From Fasciola hepatica (taxonomy: Eukaryota > Platyhelminthes > Trematoda > Plagiorchiida > Fasciolidae), in NCBI GenBank assembly GCA_948099385.1, contig CANUEZ040000199.1:1436001-1500000 (forward strand): DNA of 64,000 nucleotides. Reading direction: 5' to 3'. Shown here in pieces: positions 34,526 to 45,094 of this stretch; position 1 is the stretch's first letter, and each line of letters opens with the position of its first letter. The position numbers were made by a program, and so were the translations under genes. The notes under the pieces were generated by a model. The model ran no database searches, had not been told where the DNA came from, and was given only the letters and a program-made list of their open reading frames with translations.

Positions 34526-35867
34526 TGCATACTGCAGGACCATAGTGTTTGTATAATTTAATGAAAAAAGTAATGTTGGACGAATATAAGGGAAACACAA
34601 TAAACAAGTTACGTCACCATGGTAAAGACACATTAGCAAATGAGAGGTTGGAGTCTTGTTGACCATCCCAGTAAGTTTGTGCCCGAAGATAACAGGGATG
34701 ACCCTAAAGAACTAGAACGAATATCGGCAGAAGTACAATTTCTACTAGAAGAACATTTCATCAATGAGAACACAGCTCACCATCTGAAGCCAAAATAAAA
34801 TCAAACTCCACAACTGTATGGTTTACCGAAACTGCACAAACCAGGGGTACCATTTCGACCAATACTGCCTACGACAAACTCGCCATAACACAAATTGACG
34901 AAATGGCTCGTGAAATTTCTCCAGCTAGTTCATAAATCAATGGCCAGACACACTACCAAAGGTAGTTTCGAGATAGTAAAGCTTTTGGATCAGATTAATG
35001 TGAAGGGGAAACATATGGCTTCATTTGATGTCCAATCACTATTTACGAACGTCCCCGTTCGGGAGGTCATACATATCATCTGCGACCATGTCGAGCAAAA
35101 CCAACTCAAAATCTGTATACTAGTATCAATTCTCGAATGACAATTACTACTATGCACAACAAACGTATCGTTTTCCTTCCTTGACCGGGCTTACAGACAA
35201 ATTGACAGTGTCGCAATGGGAAGTCCATTGGGTCCCATTCTGGTAGATATATTTATGGCTCATCTTGAGGAAAAGGTGAGCAAAATCCTGGAATGTTCAG
35301 AACTTTACAAAAGGTACTTTGATGATACTCCAATCACCACTATAAGTGTGGAAGAGACGACATGGTTTATGGATGAACTCAATCGTCTGCATCCGAATAT
35401 ACGATTCACGATGGAAGCATAAATAGACAATACACTGCACTTCCTCGACATTAATATTGACCAGAAGGAATGATGGAACAATCGCCAGATCTGTCTAACG
35501 CAAACAAACTTGGATAGGCCAATACTTGTACTGTGACAGCTTTGTGCCTGTGGAATATAAACGTGGCCTGGGCGGAACACCATTTCAAAGAGCACGACGT
35601 ATTTGCACAGAAGACATGATTGATAACGAACTACGATAGTTGAAAGAAGCCTTGACCGAAAGCGCTTATCCCGATGCGTTTATCGAAGGGCGTATTCATC
35701 AGACAAACGACTTGTTCGTCAACGAAATTACTAGTCACCCTTTATCTTCCATTCAAAGGTGATGTTAATTGCAATTGGGTAGTAGGAGATTAGATTTGTA
35801 TATAATATGATTCATCATGCAGCTTGAACCCTCAACTCACTATTGAAAACCATGGAAGCACTGTACT

Positions 35868-35910
35868 GTTGTTTCATCTTTGTTAAGGATCATCATCAGT
35901 GCACATCCAC
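35868..35910 (-). ncRNA. Hammerhead-like motif with a core substitution
   Basis: Minus strand GCACTG is followed by ATGATGA instead of CTGATGA, then ATCC-loop-GAT, GAAAC, ACAG and TACAGTGC. Stem I (GCACTG/CAGTGC) is intact, but the changed first core base should abolish cleavage. Confidence 0.5.
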
Positions 35911-36107
35911 CGAGCCCCCACGGGGACTCGAACCCGGGGTGAACGATTGTGAATCGAACACCTTAACCGCAAGGCTATCCGGGTTGGCTATCAACGGTTT
36001 GTTGAACATCTACACTACATGATATAGCACCCTTCCGTCACTGGCTTTTGAACGGTAACAACCCGCTTCCCACACAGCGATCGACTCCGTGGGGGCTCGG
36101 TGGATGT

Positions 36108-36151
36108 GCACTGCTGATGATTCCTAACAAGGATGAAACAGCTGTACAGTG
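36108..36151 (+). ncRNA. Second type I hammerhead motif, complete core but weak stem II
   Basis: Stem I CACTG (36,109-36,113) pairs with CAGTG (36,147-36,151). CTGATGA lies at 36,114-36,120. Stem II is only TCC/GGA with a T-T mismatch next to the core. GAAA is at 36,135-36,138, the short palindromic stem III is CAGCTG, and GTA is the cleavage triplet, predicting cleavage after 36,146. The last three stem bases come from the target duplication, so pairing may be partly fortuitous. Confidence 0.55.
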
Positions 36152-36999
36152 ATGTTAATTGCTTGTTCAAACGACGACTCGGATCAGCGGTTGCTCGAAC
36201 ATATTATGCACCTGACCTCAGAATTGCTCATCGAACGACTAGGATCCCCTCACCCTCGGTGAAACAACGTCTACTTCTGTACACCTACTTGGGTCAAACA
36301 GAGCAACAGTTATGTAACCGAGCGACTGAACATATTTCAAATCGAGTCTTACCTTTTGCGATGCAATCAGAATCAAATCAAACGCATAATGACAACGTTC
36401 AGTACCATAAGATCCCGCCGTCGGTCATTGTTCGTCATCTTCTGATGACATATTGTCCAGCTGACCAAAACACTGCATTTCGGGTCATATACGTGGCAAA
36501 GAAAACCAGGCTGTTGAGATTTGCCGAAGCCATTGCCATACATCGATGGAAATCTGTATTATGTCACCAGCAACAGCTGTTTGTTAATGTGTCTATCACG
36601 ATGACGTAACTTGTTTATTGTATTTTCCCCTATATTCGTCCCTTGTTCTGTAGTATACACCATGTTGAGGTGCAGCAAAATCGCCCGCGACATAAACTGT
36701 GCTATGCTGAAACTTTTGCTCTCCGTTTCAAGGTTATTTTGGTGCAGATGTGTTTCAAAGTTCTGCACGACCGCCTAGTAGGTAAGCTCAAGGTGATCCG
36801 TGTTGTGGATCCGCTCATTCCGTGGGTCAAGTTTCCTTAAACAGATGACCTTCTCAGTACGAGTAGCACGATCAATGTCGACATGGCAGGTAACTAGTGG
36901 TTGTGTAACAAGGATTGGCTCTAGGCCCACTGTTCTTCTTCGTTTGTATATATGATCTACCGGCAATTTTCTAATCACCATGTCTTATTTACCGGATGG

Positions 37000-37970
37000 G
37001 GGAGCACCATAAAATTTGGCCTACGATCACACCAAACGCAGATGAACACGTCCTTCAGTTGGACGTCAAGAGCCTTGGACGATTGTCTGATCTACGATCT
37101 CCACCAATCAATACCAACGAGTGTGCACAAATGCGCGCACAGAAACCGTCCATCAATGTGATGCAATATTTATGTAATACCCCCTTCGCCTTTTGGTTTA
37201 GGAAAATGACTTGGAGGAGACTACTTCTTCCTCGTTAAAAATCAAAAGAAACGGAAAAACTCTGTGCTTCCTTGGACCTATTCGCCGGTCATTTGATCAA
37301 CTCTCACTCGACGCTCGCAAAGTGTGGTATACCTCACACGTACGACCTAGACTGGAACACGGGAGACCCGCCGTCCTCCCATGTACGACTGCAGGAACAG
37401 CTAAGATTGCAGAGGAGTGCAACCCGTATTGTTGGTGGACTATGTGGAATCAACTGTGAAAGTTGTCTGCAGATTTCTGGATTGTTTCCAATGGCACATC
37501 GAAAAGTTCAAAGTGACCTGATCTTCACCAGACTTATTGTCCGAGGCGACTTCGGACCGCAATCATGTGCATAGCTCCTTCTCCACGAGCACAATCGCAT
37601 GCGCGGTCATCCGCTGATAATTAAAGAAGCAGCAGTTGGTGGGTCTATTTTCGGTATACCGACTATCTCGGAGGGTGGCCAATCTATGGAATGAGGTGCC
37701 AGCTGAAGTGGTGGACAAGCCTGATGACCAAGTGTTCAAACAACTACCAGACGTCTTTCTGAAAGAAATGTGGCAAGTGACTCACGCCTCAGTCCATGTG
37801 ACTGGGCTGTAGTGATGAGACTTACACGTGAGAGATGTCCTCTGCTTCTGTGGTGAAGAATGAAGGACGCTGAAACTTGCCCAATCTCCTTAAGGCTAAC
37901 CCTGCACCTACTGAACAAAAATTGTGGCATTATGCAGGTTACCATAAACGCTGTTGGATCTTTCAACTAC
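37000..37970 (+). pseudogene. CR1-like LINE C-terminal region
   Basis: Plus-strand frames show a YLCNTPFAFWFRKMTWRRLL block (degenerate form of the strip after the RT). VRPRLEHGRPAVLP and RLQRSATRIVGGLCGINCES follow, then LFPMAHRKVQSDLIFTRLIV, RGHPLIIKEAAVGG and EVPAEVVDKPDDQVFKQL. These are the late blocks of CR1/Jockey-like ORF2 proteins. Two frameshifts are present. The 36,780-37,000 stretch before it is not recognised. Confidence 0.68.
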
Positions 37971-37974
37971 GTCA

Positions 37975-38289
37975 TGTAATCCCGTGGCATCTATCGACCC
38001 ATTTCAGATAATCTGTAACGGTAAAAGGAAGGAACTCATAATTTATTGATTCCATAAACAGTATCCGATGTGGTATGTGCTTCTCTTGAATAAACTTATT
38101 CCAAACTAATGTATTACTAGTTCACAACCGGCCGATATTGACCAGAGTCACAATCACATTCAGGAACCTTCGACACCTTCATTGTCAGAGACTGAACATG
38201 GTTAGTTTCGTGCAAATGTTAATAGTTGCTAACCACGGTGGGATGAGAACTCAAACATCGATTTCTCTTATACATTAGTTCCGCTTCAG
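37975..38289. other. No recognisable feature
   Basis: Probably LINE 3' sequence followed by unique DNA. Confidence 0.3.
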
Positions 38290-39435
38290 TTCACTTTAAA
38301 CAACCATTAACCATGCAATGTGTGCTTTGGTTGCTATCTCTCAGCGGCGGGCTCAAATGGAAATGACAAGAAAAATAAGAGCATGAAAAGAGTAAGAACA
38401 GAACGACTGGTGGTACCATCAAGTCAATAAACAAAGTTTGTGGATACAACTCCACAGACCGCAACATCGAGCCATGTCTTCTAGTGGATCTAACCAGTGA
38501 GTGGGGATTCTCTTGGATTCTAGACTCCTGCACGTTAGGCTTCTTACATCTTTCATCCAAGCTATGGGCTGACCCCTACTCATCTCCCAACCATTACCCG
38601 CATCAGCGAAATTTGCGTGCCGATGAATTCCACCCGAAGACACGCGCAACACAAATCCTAACCATCTTAGCCTCGTGACCTTTAGTGTATCATTCAGTGG
38701 TTTGGTTCGTGTACGTAGGACTGTGCCCAACTTCAGCATTGCTGGTACAGCGCTCCCACCATATTCGAACAACGGTACGAAGATATCGGTCTTCAAATAC
38801 CGACAATTTTCGTATATCCTCCACCAACAATGGCCATTTTTCCCCACCGTCGGGAACACCAGACAAGGCATTCCATAAAGCATCCTCTATGGTAGAGTTG
38901 AAGAGAAACGGAGATACAGGGCACCTCTGTCGTGCTCCACTGAAGACAACCAAAGGGGGTGAAAGCTGACTGTAGACCATAACCTGACCTGAGGTGTGAC
39001 GATACAACTCTTCGAGGATTGAAACACTCGTTTCAGGTACTCCATTTCTCAACAAACAAATCTATTGTGCGATCCTATCGAGGGAGTCCAAGACCGCGAG
39101 AGTGTCTAAGAACACAATGAATGTTGGTTTTATGGAATGTGACGATGCTCTAGCAGTTGTTGGGGAGGGTGATTTCACCAAACATCCACGAACGGCACTA
39201 AACCCAGTTTGTTCATTGAGTTTATTCACCGCGCATTTGGTACGCTACGCGAAGTGAGACAGCACCTTCGCCGTTATTAGGTTAACGCTTACACCCTTAT
39301 GGTTAGCGTAGTCACTGCGCAAGCCCTTCTCAAAGATGGGGACAACAATCAATTCTCTCCATCACGAGGGAACCTGCCTGGATTTCCAAACATATGAGAA
39401 CAAAACACGAAGTCCCCTAACGAGCTGCAACCAAA
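38290..39435 (-). pseudogene. RTE-like LINE with internal RT deletion
   Basis: The minus strand reads IVPIFEKGLRSDYANHKGVS near 39,350, then VPETSVSILEELYRHTSGQV and QRCPVSPFLFNSTIEDALW. It then jumps without the YADD block to LLVEDIRKLSVFEDRYLRTV, RLRWLGFVLRV and THWLDPLEDMARC. The 3' end matches 56,278-56,320, so both belong to one LINE family. The inactive RT lacks its catalytic Asp pair. Confidence 0.78.
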
Positions 39436-39884
39436 AGCAGAACCCAGAACTGAGAGGTTAGTGGTAGAATGAATTGAAATGAACAGGATGATTAGCAGAG
39501 AATAATGAATAGGAGCAGTTTGGATGCCTGACCCATGTTGCTGCCTTACCATGGTGATCAGATTTACGTGCTACGATGACCCGGAGGGCTACGCGGATTG
39601 GAGCGCGAAGCAATTTTCCAGGCTCAATCATACCAGACAAGCCAAAAAATCACGAAGTTCTCTAACGAGCTGCACCCCAACATCTCCAAAAAGGACTAGG
39701 GAAGGTCACCAGAGCTCGGAGATTTGTGACGTCCTGAGGTACGAGTTTCACTACGGATCGCTTCTTCAGTAGGTGGGTCTGTCGAAACGCGCCATTAGAC
39801 ATGTGCCGGAAGAGCTATGGGGGAGGCTGACACTGAGGGCCAGCTAAACTGCGCCTGAAAGTGCTCATCCCAGAGTTCAAGACG

Positions 39885-40207
39885 ACGCTGTTTATTTGAA
39901 TTGGCGAACCGTCATCTTTACAGATCGTTTCACTCACATCTAGTAGCTTTCTACCGGGACTCGAATGAAAATAGGCAGTTCGCACGTTGCTACCACCAGA
40001 TTTCGCGATCCTCATGAAGACTCGCGCTAAAAGCACGCCTCATAACGAGTCATGTTTCGTTATACTCGCTTCCAGCTGAGATCGACTGGTGTGCGTCTGG
40101 GAAGGCGCAGAGACTCGGCGTAAACTCAGGGTCATACATCACGACGAGACAGGCCACAAGTTACTAGACAAGCGGAATGCAAAGCAACCTTGATAGGCGA
40201 ATGGAGA
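39885..40207 (-). repeat. RTE LINE-derived direct repeat left of the bHLH insert
   Basis: It matches 41,086-41,441 except for 41 missing bases. On the minus strand it runs into LINE linker coding sequence (DVSETICKDDGSPI), which continues to about 39,600. Confidence 0.75.
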
Positions 40208-40292
40208 AGTGGCAAAACACTCCCAATAAACGAAAATCGAGTATACTATCTAGTAAAACGGTGTACAGGAAAAGCGAATACCAAAAAGGGTG

Positions 40293-40890
40293 TTAGGAAA
40301 CTAACTTCTTGTCATGTTTGAGCAGACTGTCCACCACCTGGACCACCTTAAAATAACCGTCCGATATAGAAGGATAGAACGGGCGCTGTGGCACGGACAG
40401 ACCAACATGGACTAACTCTTTCTCAATTCGTTTGATTTCGTCCAGAGTTCGCTCAAAAAGCATCAGGTTATGCTCTTCTTCCCGTAACAGATGATAGGCA
40501 ACTTGAAGAACTTGCGGATAAGATAATTTATCGATAGATTTAGGTCCACTGTAAGGCTCCAAATAGCGAAGATCATCTTCTGAAAAACTGCAACGGATCA
40601 ACTCGTAGATCACAGCCAACTCGCGTCGACGACTTCGTTCTTGCTCGTTGTGCTCGTCCCTTGCACGTTTATCTGTTCGACAATTGTCTATGGATGCGTA
40701 CGGCGATTTTAAAAGACGAAAGGGTTTCGTTGATGATGAACTCAGATGACGTGGTCGCTTATTGAAATACAGGGAATCGTCATCAGATGCAGTCGTCGTC
40801 TGTTGGTCCACCTCTGGCACATGGACCGTAAGGTCTACGAGGTCGGTCAGCACGGGGGAAACGCTGTTTACGTGGCCTAGGTTGACTCGA
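40293..40890 (-). pseudogene. bHLH protein frame, copy 1, frameshifted
   Basis: It encodes the same protein as 48,900-49,514 over most of its length, including the whole basic helix-loop-helix domain (about residues 60-140). A 2-bp loss near residue 40 shifts the N-terminus out of frame, and an in-frame 12-bp deletion removes four residues before the basic region. One change near the C-terminus (DGYFKVV for DGYRKVV) also differs. It would need a downstream start to be translated, so a pseudogene is the likely status. Confidence 0.65.
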
Positions 40891-41085
40891 CATATTCAAC
40901 GCAACCTGAAGTTACTCAATCTGCAATCGAAAATGGTTGACTTTAGAGCTAATCCGTAGTGCAGTAATACAACAGAAATACCATCAAAATCATGCATAAA
41001 TCCACTTTACGCTCCGTGCTAAGCAAACGAAACCAGAAAGAACTTGAGACACCACACGGATGTCGCGTATTATGCGCAAACAGAC

Positions 41086-41441
41086 GCTGTTTATTGGAAT
41101 CGGCGAACCGTCATCTTTACAGATCGTTTCACTCACATCTAGTAGCTTTCTACCGGGACTCGAATGAAAATAGGCAGTTTGCAGGAATTACCCAAGGCGG
41201 CAGTACGTTCCATTTCTGATGCACGTTGCTACCACCAGATTTCGCGATCCTCATGAAGACTCGCGCTAAAAGCACGCCTCATAACGAGTCATGTTTCGTT
41301 ATACTCGCTTCCAGCTGAGATCGACTGGTGTGCGTCTGGGAAGGCGCAGAGACTCGGCGTAAACTCAGGGTCATACATCACGACGAGACAGGCCACAAGT
41401 TACTAGACAAGCGGAACGCGAAGCAACCTTGATAAGCGACC
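41086..41441 (-). repeat. RTE LINE-derived direct repeat right of the bHLH insert
   Basis: The minus strand includes SEMERTAALGNSCKL and VSETICKDDGSPI-like LINE coding blocks, homologous to AEEMEIAAASGNCQRL and VSETICDRNGEPI in the LINE at 51.5 kb. It ends at ACGCTGTTTATT where the bHLH-bearing sequence begins. Confidence 0.72.
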
Positions 41442-41499
41442 AGTTCTGGTTCATGTTATCAGGTGGGACTGCAGCTAGCGCGTTTTGGAAGACGGGTAA

Positions 41500-41660
41500 G
41501 CGAGATTGATCGTATTCTTGCTGCACGTGATGGGCAAGGCTGGGAGAAACAGCGCGGCGGTCAGGCTATGATTTGGTGTAGGGGATTGAGGAGATTGACT
41601 TCGGTTGGTGCTTCCCGCCTTCCTGGCTCGGAACCAAATCCAGAGGCACGAACGCTGCGT
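41500..41660 (+). pseudogene. RTE-like LINE C-terminal fragment
   Basis: A 68-codon frame reads EKQRGGQAMIWCRGLRRL and SVGASRLPGSEPN, matching the WKK-RGGQ-MTW-RGMK and VGASRLPGWGPRD blocks at the end of RTE-like ORFs in this window. Confidence 0.65.
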
Positions 41661-41904
41661 GGCCTGTAATGTTGACTTCTCATTCGCCATAGATAACTGA
41701 AAACAAACAAAAGACTGCGAAACGTGTACGCCGAAGCTATTTAAGAAATTCCTCAATACTATTGAAAACTGGTGCTGGTTGTAGCTTAGGTTGGTGTTGT
41801 TCAACGGTTTCTGATCGTTGATTAAAAACAACTGCCTTACTTGTTGGCTCTTAATCCTCCCCTTCCCCGGGTTTGTTTCTTTTTTGTAATTTTTGCGTTG
41901 GCAC
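41661..41904. other. No recognisable feature
   Basis: Short unassigned stretch between a LINE fragment and a hammerhead repeat. Confidence 0.3.
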
Positions 41905-42050
41905 AATGCGTTTCCGAGTAAAATGTAAACGTGTGGGCAGAATTTCCTCGGAAGCACACGACTGGTTTCTCGGTCGTTGCCGCTCACGAGGTATACCTAC
42001 CCGCTACTCTGCTGACCACTCATCTTCATACTTGTACACTCCGACATTAT
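41905..42050 (-). ncRNA. Hammerhead repeat, inverted copy, mutated core
   Basis: Minus strand copy of 30.73-30.87 kb (GAGTGTACAAGTATGAAGA and the GTCGTGTGCTTCCGAGG side are kept). The core reads CTCGTGA instead of CTGATGA. Stem II is nearly kept (GCGG/CCGA), and GAAAC and GTC are present. Self-cleavage is not expected. Confidence 0.6.
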
Positions 42051-42217
42051 ATCTCCATTATGTATACGTGTAAGCACTCGAAAACACATTAGTCGGTACT
42101 CCGATGGACTGGTCACCTTATGTCACTGCACTGAGCCCGATGCGGCTTTAGAACGGTGCAAAATTTCAACCCTGGATAACTTGGTTCTAGGGTAGGTTTC
42201 GTTGTGAACGACGAATG

Positions 42218-42511
42218 TGTAGCGGGAATCAACTTCGTTTATTCGTTTAACATATTACTTATCTGAACTCATGCTGCTGAGCACGGTAGCCGTTAATCGG
42301 TGCACGTGCACGCACGCCCTCGCAATACGCGCTAATCACTTCCGCCCTATTACCGTGTTTCCCATCCCATGGGTCGTGGGCGACATTGCTCTGGTGATCG
42401 TGATAGCGTAGTGCGGAGTACCATTGTAATGAACAGATGGTCCACGCGTAGCAAGGACTAGCAAACGTGCGTAATAAGGAAACAGCTTGGTAAGCTCAAC
42501 ACGACCTCACG
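42218..42511 (+). repeat. 5' LTR of the non-autonomous element
   Basis: About 294 bp, aligning to 43,547-43,823 with indels (about 80 percent by eye). It ends CTCACG where the 3' copy ends CTCACA. Confidence 0.82.
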
Positions 42512-42513
42512 GT

Positions 42514-42529
42514 TGGTGAACCCGACGTG
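42514..42529 (+). other. Primer-binding site, tRNA-Trp type
   Basis: Fifteen of sixteen bases agree with TGGTGACCCCGACGTG, the site reported for CsRn1-group elements; the one change is A for C at position 7. Confidence 0.78.
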
Positions 42530-43546
42530 TTGCCCAAGTCACGCAAGCTTCCCTTTTGGTCCCCCACTGTCGTTGTCATCTTTCCCGTGTTGCTTTGTTG
42601 TAGGATAGTTAGTTGGTTCTCCTATCTTCGTACATGCATTAATAATTTTTCTTCTACCGTTTTACACCTTCGTCGATTTGTCGCCATAATTTTCCGGATC
42701 GTTTTCAAACCTTCTGGCCCTTGGTGGTAACAGTGTGTAGGCGATTCATGGCAGCCATTTGTGTTCGTCTATAATTGCCTACTTCCTGCAGCACGGTTGG
42801 TGAGAAATTATAGGCCGCCTACTTAGACATGCCATTTGCAACACCCACTCAAAGGTCAGTCGTTCACGGCGTTTACCGATCACAAGCCTTTGATACGCAG
42901 TAAAGTCTGCTCTCGATCAACACTCACCACTGTCTTACAGTTTACTGTGGACATACGACGTCTTTGGAGCACAATCCCGTCCTCGATGCCTTATCACGCG
43001 TACACCAACTAAGTCTGTTACCAGCGTCCGATATCGACTTAGACACAATGGCACATGTTCAGAGAACGAGCATGATGCCGAATGACTCCAAAACGGTTCG
43101 TTAAGCTTGACACTGTCACGCACCACTCAACATCCGCGGTCACTCTTAGCCAAACCCTAACTACCAATACTTTTCTTTGCTTTCCATGAGCTACAGCACC
43201 ACCAAGCGTCGTTTGTGTGTTATCCTGGTTGAACATCTGCTGGCGCCCCCAGGCGCAATTTCTTCCTATTTTGCCTTATCCTCTCAGGTGGATTCATAGT
43301 CAAACTGGCTACATCCGTTTCCTCACTACGCCCGGCACGTTCAAGATGACTACTCACTGGACAACAGGACGGTTAGTCAGCATGACGCTAAGGACGCATC
43401 TGTGGGGGAAGTCGAAGGTACGGAAGTCAAATTCTCGCCATTAGTCGTCCAATGTCACGCGAATACGAGGAACGACAGGCACGGAACTCCTGAAACATCA
43501 ACACACCCGTTCCACGCCCAACTCCGTCGGACTTCTAGGAGGCCCC

Positions 43547-43823
43547 TGTAGAGGGAATCAAATTTATTTATTTGTTTAACACATTTATCTGAACTCTAGC
43601 TGCCGAGCACGGTAGCCGTTTGACCCGTGCACATGCACGCTACACGCACGCCCTCGCAATACACGCTAATCACTTCCTCCCTAATACGGTGTTTTCCATC
43701 CCATGGGTCGTGGGAGGTAATGCTCTGATTATCGTATCGAAGCATCACAGTGACGGACGGGCGGTACGCGCATTGTAGGGGTGCGATAAGGAAGTACCAT
43801 GGTAGGGTTTAACCGACCTCACA
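43547..43823 (+). repeat. 3' LTR of the non-autonomous element
   Basis: It begins TGTAGAGGGAATCAA after a short purine-rich run (CTAGGAGG) and ends CTCACA before the target duplication. Confidence 0.82.
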
Positions 43824-43827
43824 AATG

Positions 43828-45090
43828 GGCCGGGAGTTTAGTGACTAGTGACATCATTATCCCGAGAATTCATTGGCATTAACCTACCATAAGAACTGGT
43901 TATCCATTGCGTTACTCGACTCATCAAACAAACGAAGATAGTCACACAAAATCGGAGGCGAAAACAACCTCGGAAGGTGTACATGTTGAATCTAGCTGAT
44001 ATAACTGAAACATTCAGGGTTGGCGTTCGACTTGGGTGACTACCGCAGCGTATCGAACTGGCGCGGAACCAAGCGGCCCAAGCAGATGGATGAACTCTAG
44101 CACAACTATAATCGGCAACGTCTGAAATTATCTATTGTAATTGTTTCGAATCAGAATATTGACCATTCTTCAGTCCAATGGTTCCGATTGAACCCGTGAA
44201 CACAAAAAATGGAGTTCGTTACTCATAAGACTCGACCGATCGCTTCAATACGAAACCCATTGTCTATGCGAAGCATTGTGGCTTACATTACGATGGTTCG
44301 AAAGGACCCATGACAGACAACTCCTTCACTCATACCCGTTCCCGGTCAAAAAAGATATTCAGGCTTTGATAAGAGGCAATAAATGTACAAGCCCATACTG
44401 AACAACAACGCCGGAACAGCATGTACACTCGGCGCCCTGCTTCAGAGTGAGGAGACCAGTTAGCTTCCAACAAAAACAATACATATGATATTCGCTCATC
44501 GTAAATAAATGGACAGACAGCAGGCAGGTAGGCGACCATACCAATAAGTGGGTGAACGGAGCGGTAGTTAAATAAGGTTAGCGACTCAGAATCAAGAATA
44601 ACTATAGGTAGTGAAAGAAGGGGGAAGTTGAATCGTCGAATACAAAGAAACACAACATAACGAGGGGAGAACCATGTTTTCGCATAGACAATCGAAAGTG
44701 AGTTAGATTGGCACGATCCTTTAGATACACACGTCACCTACGTTCGCTGATTACAAAAAAGCAGAAAACGGGAATTTACAAGTGACAAGTAAGCACGTCT
44801 GGATAATTTGCTCATGATACACGCCAAACCATTGTTGTTAAGCGCGTGGGTAAAGGCACTATTTCTGAGGGCAGATGTGTGCACATACAAATGGGTCTGC
44901 AAACATTGTGTACCGAGAGTGATGGCAGTAACGGAGATAATAAATCCATCAAAGCATTACCTCGGGGTCGCAAGAATGTGGGTGCGTGTATGGAACAGTA
45001 CATCGGAGATGAGGGTGGCAGATGTTTAGGCGAAAGTACCATGACGGTGATTTGGATAGATGAAATGTACAATGGATGGGTGGTTTACAT
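43828..45090. other. No recognisable feature
   Basis: A 135-codon minus frame (44,737-44,330) with hydrophobic stretches has no motif that I can assign. Its start and upstream context give no support. Confidence 0.3.
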
Positions 45091-45094
45091 GCGA

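Larger units (their letters stand above)
35759..36162 (-). mobile_element. tRNA-derived, hammerhead-bearing SINE-like insert in PLE-B
   Basis: A perfect 14-bp target duplication, GTGATGTTAATTGC, lies at 35,759-35,772 and 36,149-36,162, so the insert is 35,773-36,148. On the minus strand it has an A box in GGATAGCCTTGCGGTTAAGG (complement of 35,963-35,981) and a B box GGGTTCGAGTCC (complement of 35,924-35,935). A hammerhead-like sequence follows (complement of 35,868-35,910). Its right end carries a second, inverted copy of the block with the hammerhead, so about 58 bp at 35,868-35,925 pair with 36,085-36,142. The insert splits PLE-B between RT and GIY-YIG, so it entered later. Confidence 0.8.
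34530..36770 (+). mobile_element. Penelope-like element PLE-B with inverted terminal repeats
   Basis: The plus strand reads QLYGLPKLHKPGVPFRPI, SFDVQSLFTNVPV, VAMGSPLGPILVDIFMAHLE, the catalytic box YKRYFDDT, and HPNIRFTMEA then LHFLDI (34,655-35,760). After an insertion comes a GIY-YIG part with YTYLGQTEQQLCNRATEHI and LLRFAEAIAIHRWKSVLC (36,163-36,609). The sequences at about 34,570-34,640 and the reverse complement of 36,590-36,660 match (GACGAATATA-GGGAAA and CAATAAACAAGTTACGTCA blocks). This gives the inverted terminal repeat arrangement common in PLEs. Several stops make it inactive. Confidence 0.8.
39436..41403. repeat. Segmental direct duplication, copy 1
   Basis: Nearly identical to 48,043-50,024 with a constant offset of 8,607 bp up to the bHLH frame and 8,621 bp after it; the 14-bp difference is two small deletions here. 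It contains LINE linker sequence, a bHLH frame, and a second LINE piece. The left edge abuts the 38.3-39.4 kb LINE. Confidence 0.88.
42214..43827 (+). mobile_element. Short non-autonomous LTR retrotransposon, CsRn1-related
   Basis: The LTRs (42,218-42,511 and 43,547-43,823) start with TGTAG and are flanked by a perfect 4-bp target duplication, AATG, at 42,214-42,217 and 43,824-43,827. Next to the 5' LTR is TGGTGAACCCGACGTG (42,514-42,529), a near-perfect complement of the tRNA-Trp 3' end, the primer of CsRn1-type elements. The internal 1.0 kb keeps only decayed pol pieces: an RNase H to integrase linker (VLDALSRVHQLSLLPASDID), truncated integrase-like residues and a C-terminal tail. It cannot code its own enzymes and would depend on relatives. 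Confidence 0.87.

Noticed and set aside
37715..37735. CTGATGA near 37.72 kb as a hammerhead core
   Set aside because: It lies in LINE coding sequence with no GAAAC or cleavage triplet in reach.
39885..41441. TRIM-type LTR retrotransposon carrying the bHLH frame
   Set aside because: The flanking direct repeats translate as RTE LINE linker sequence, continue into LINE coding on one side, and lack TG/CA ends, primer site and short target duplication. They are LINE pieces and not LTRs.
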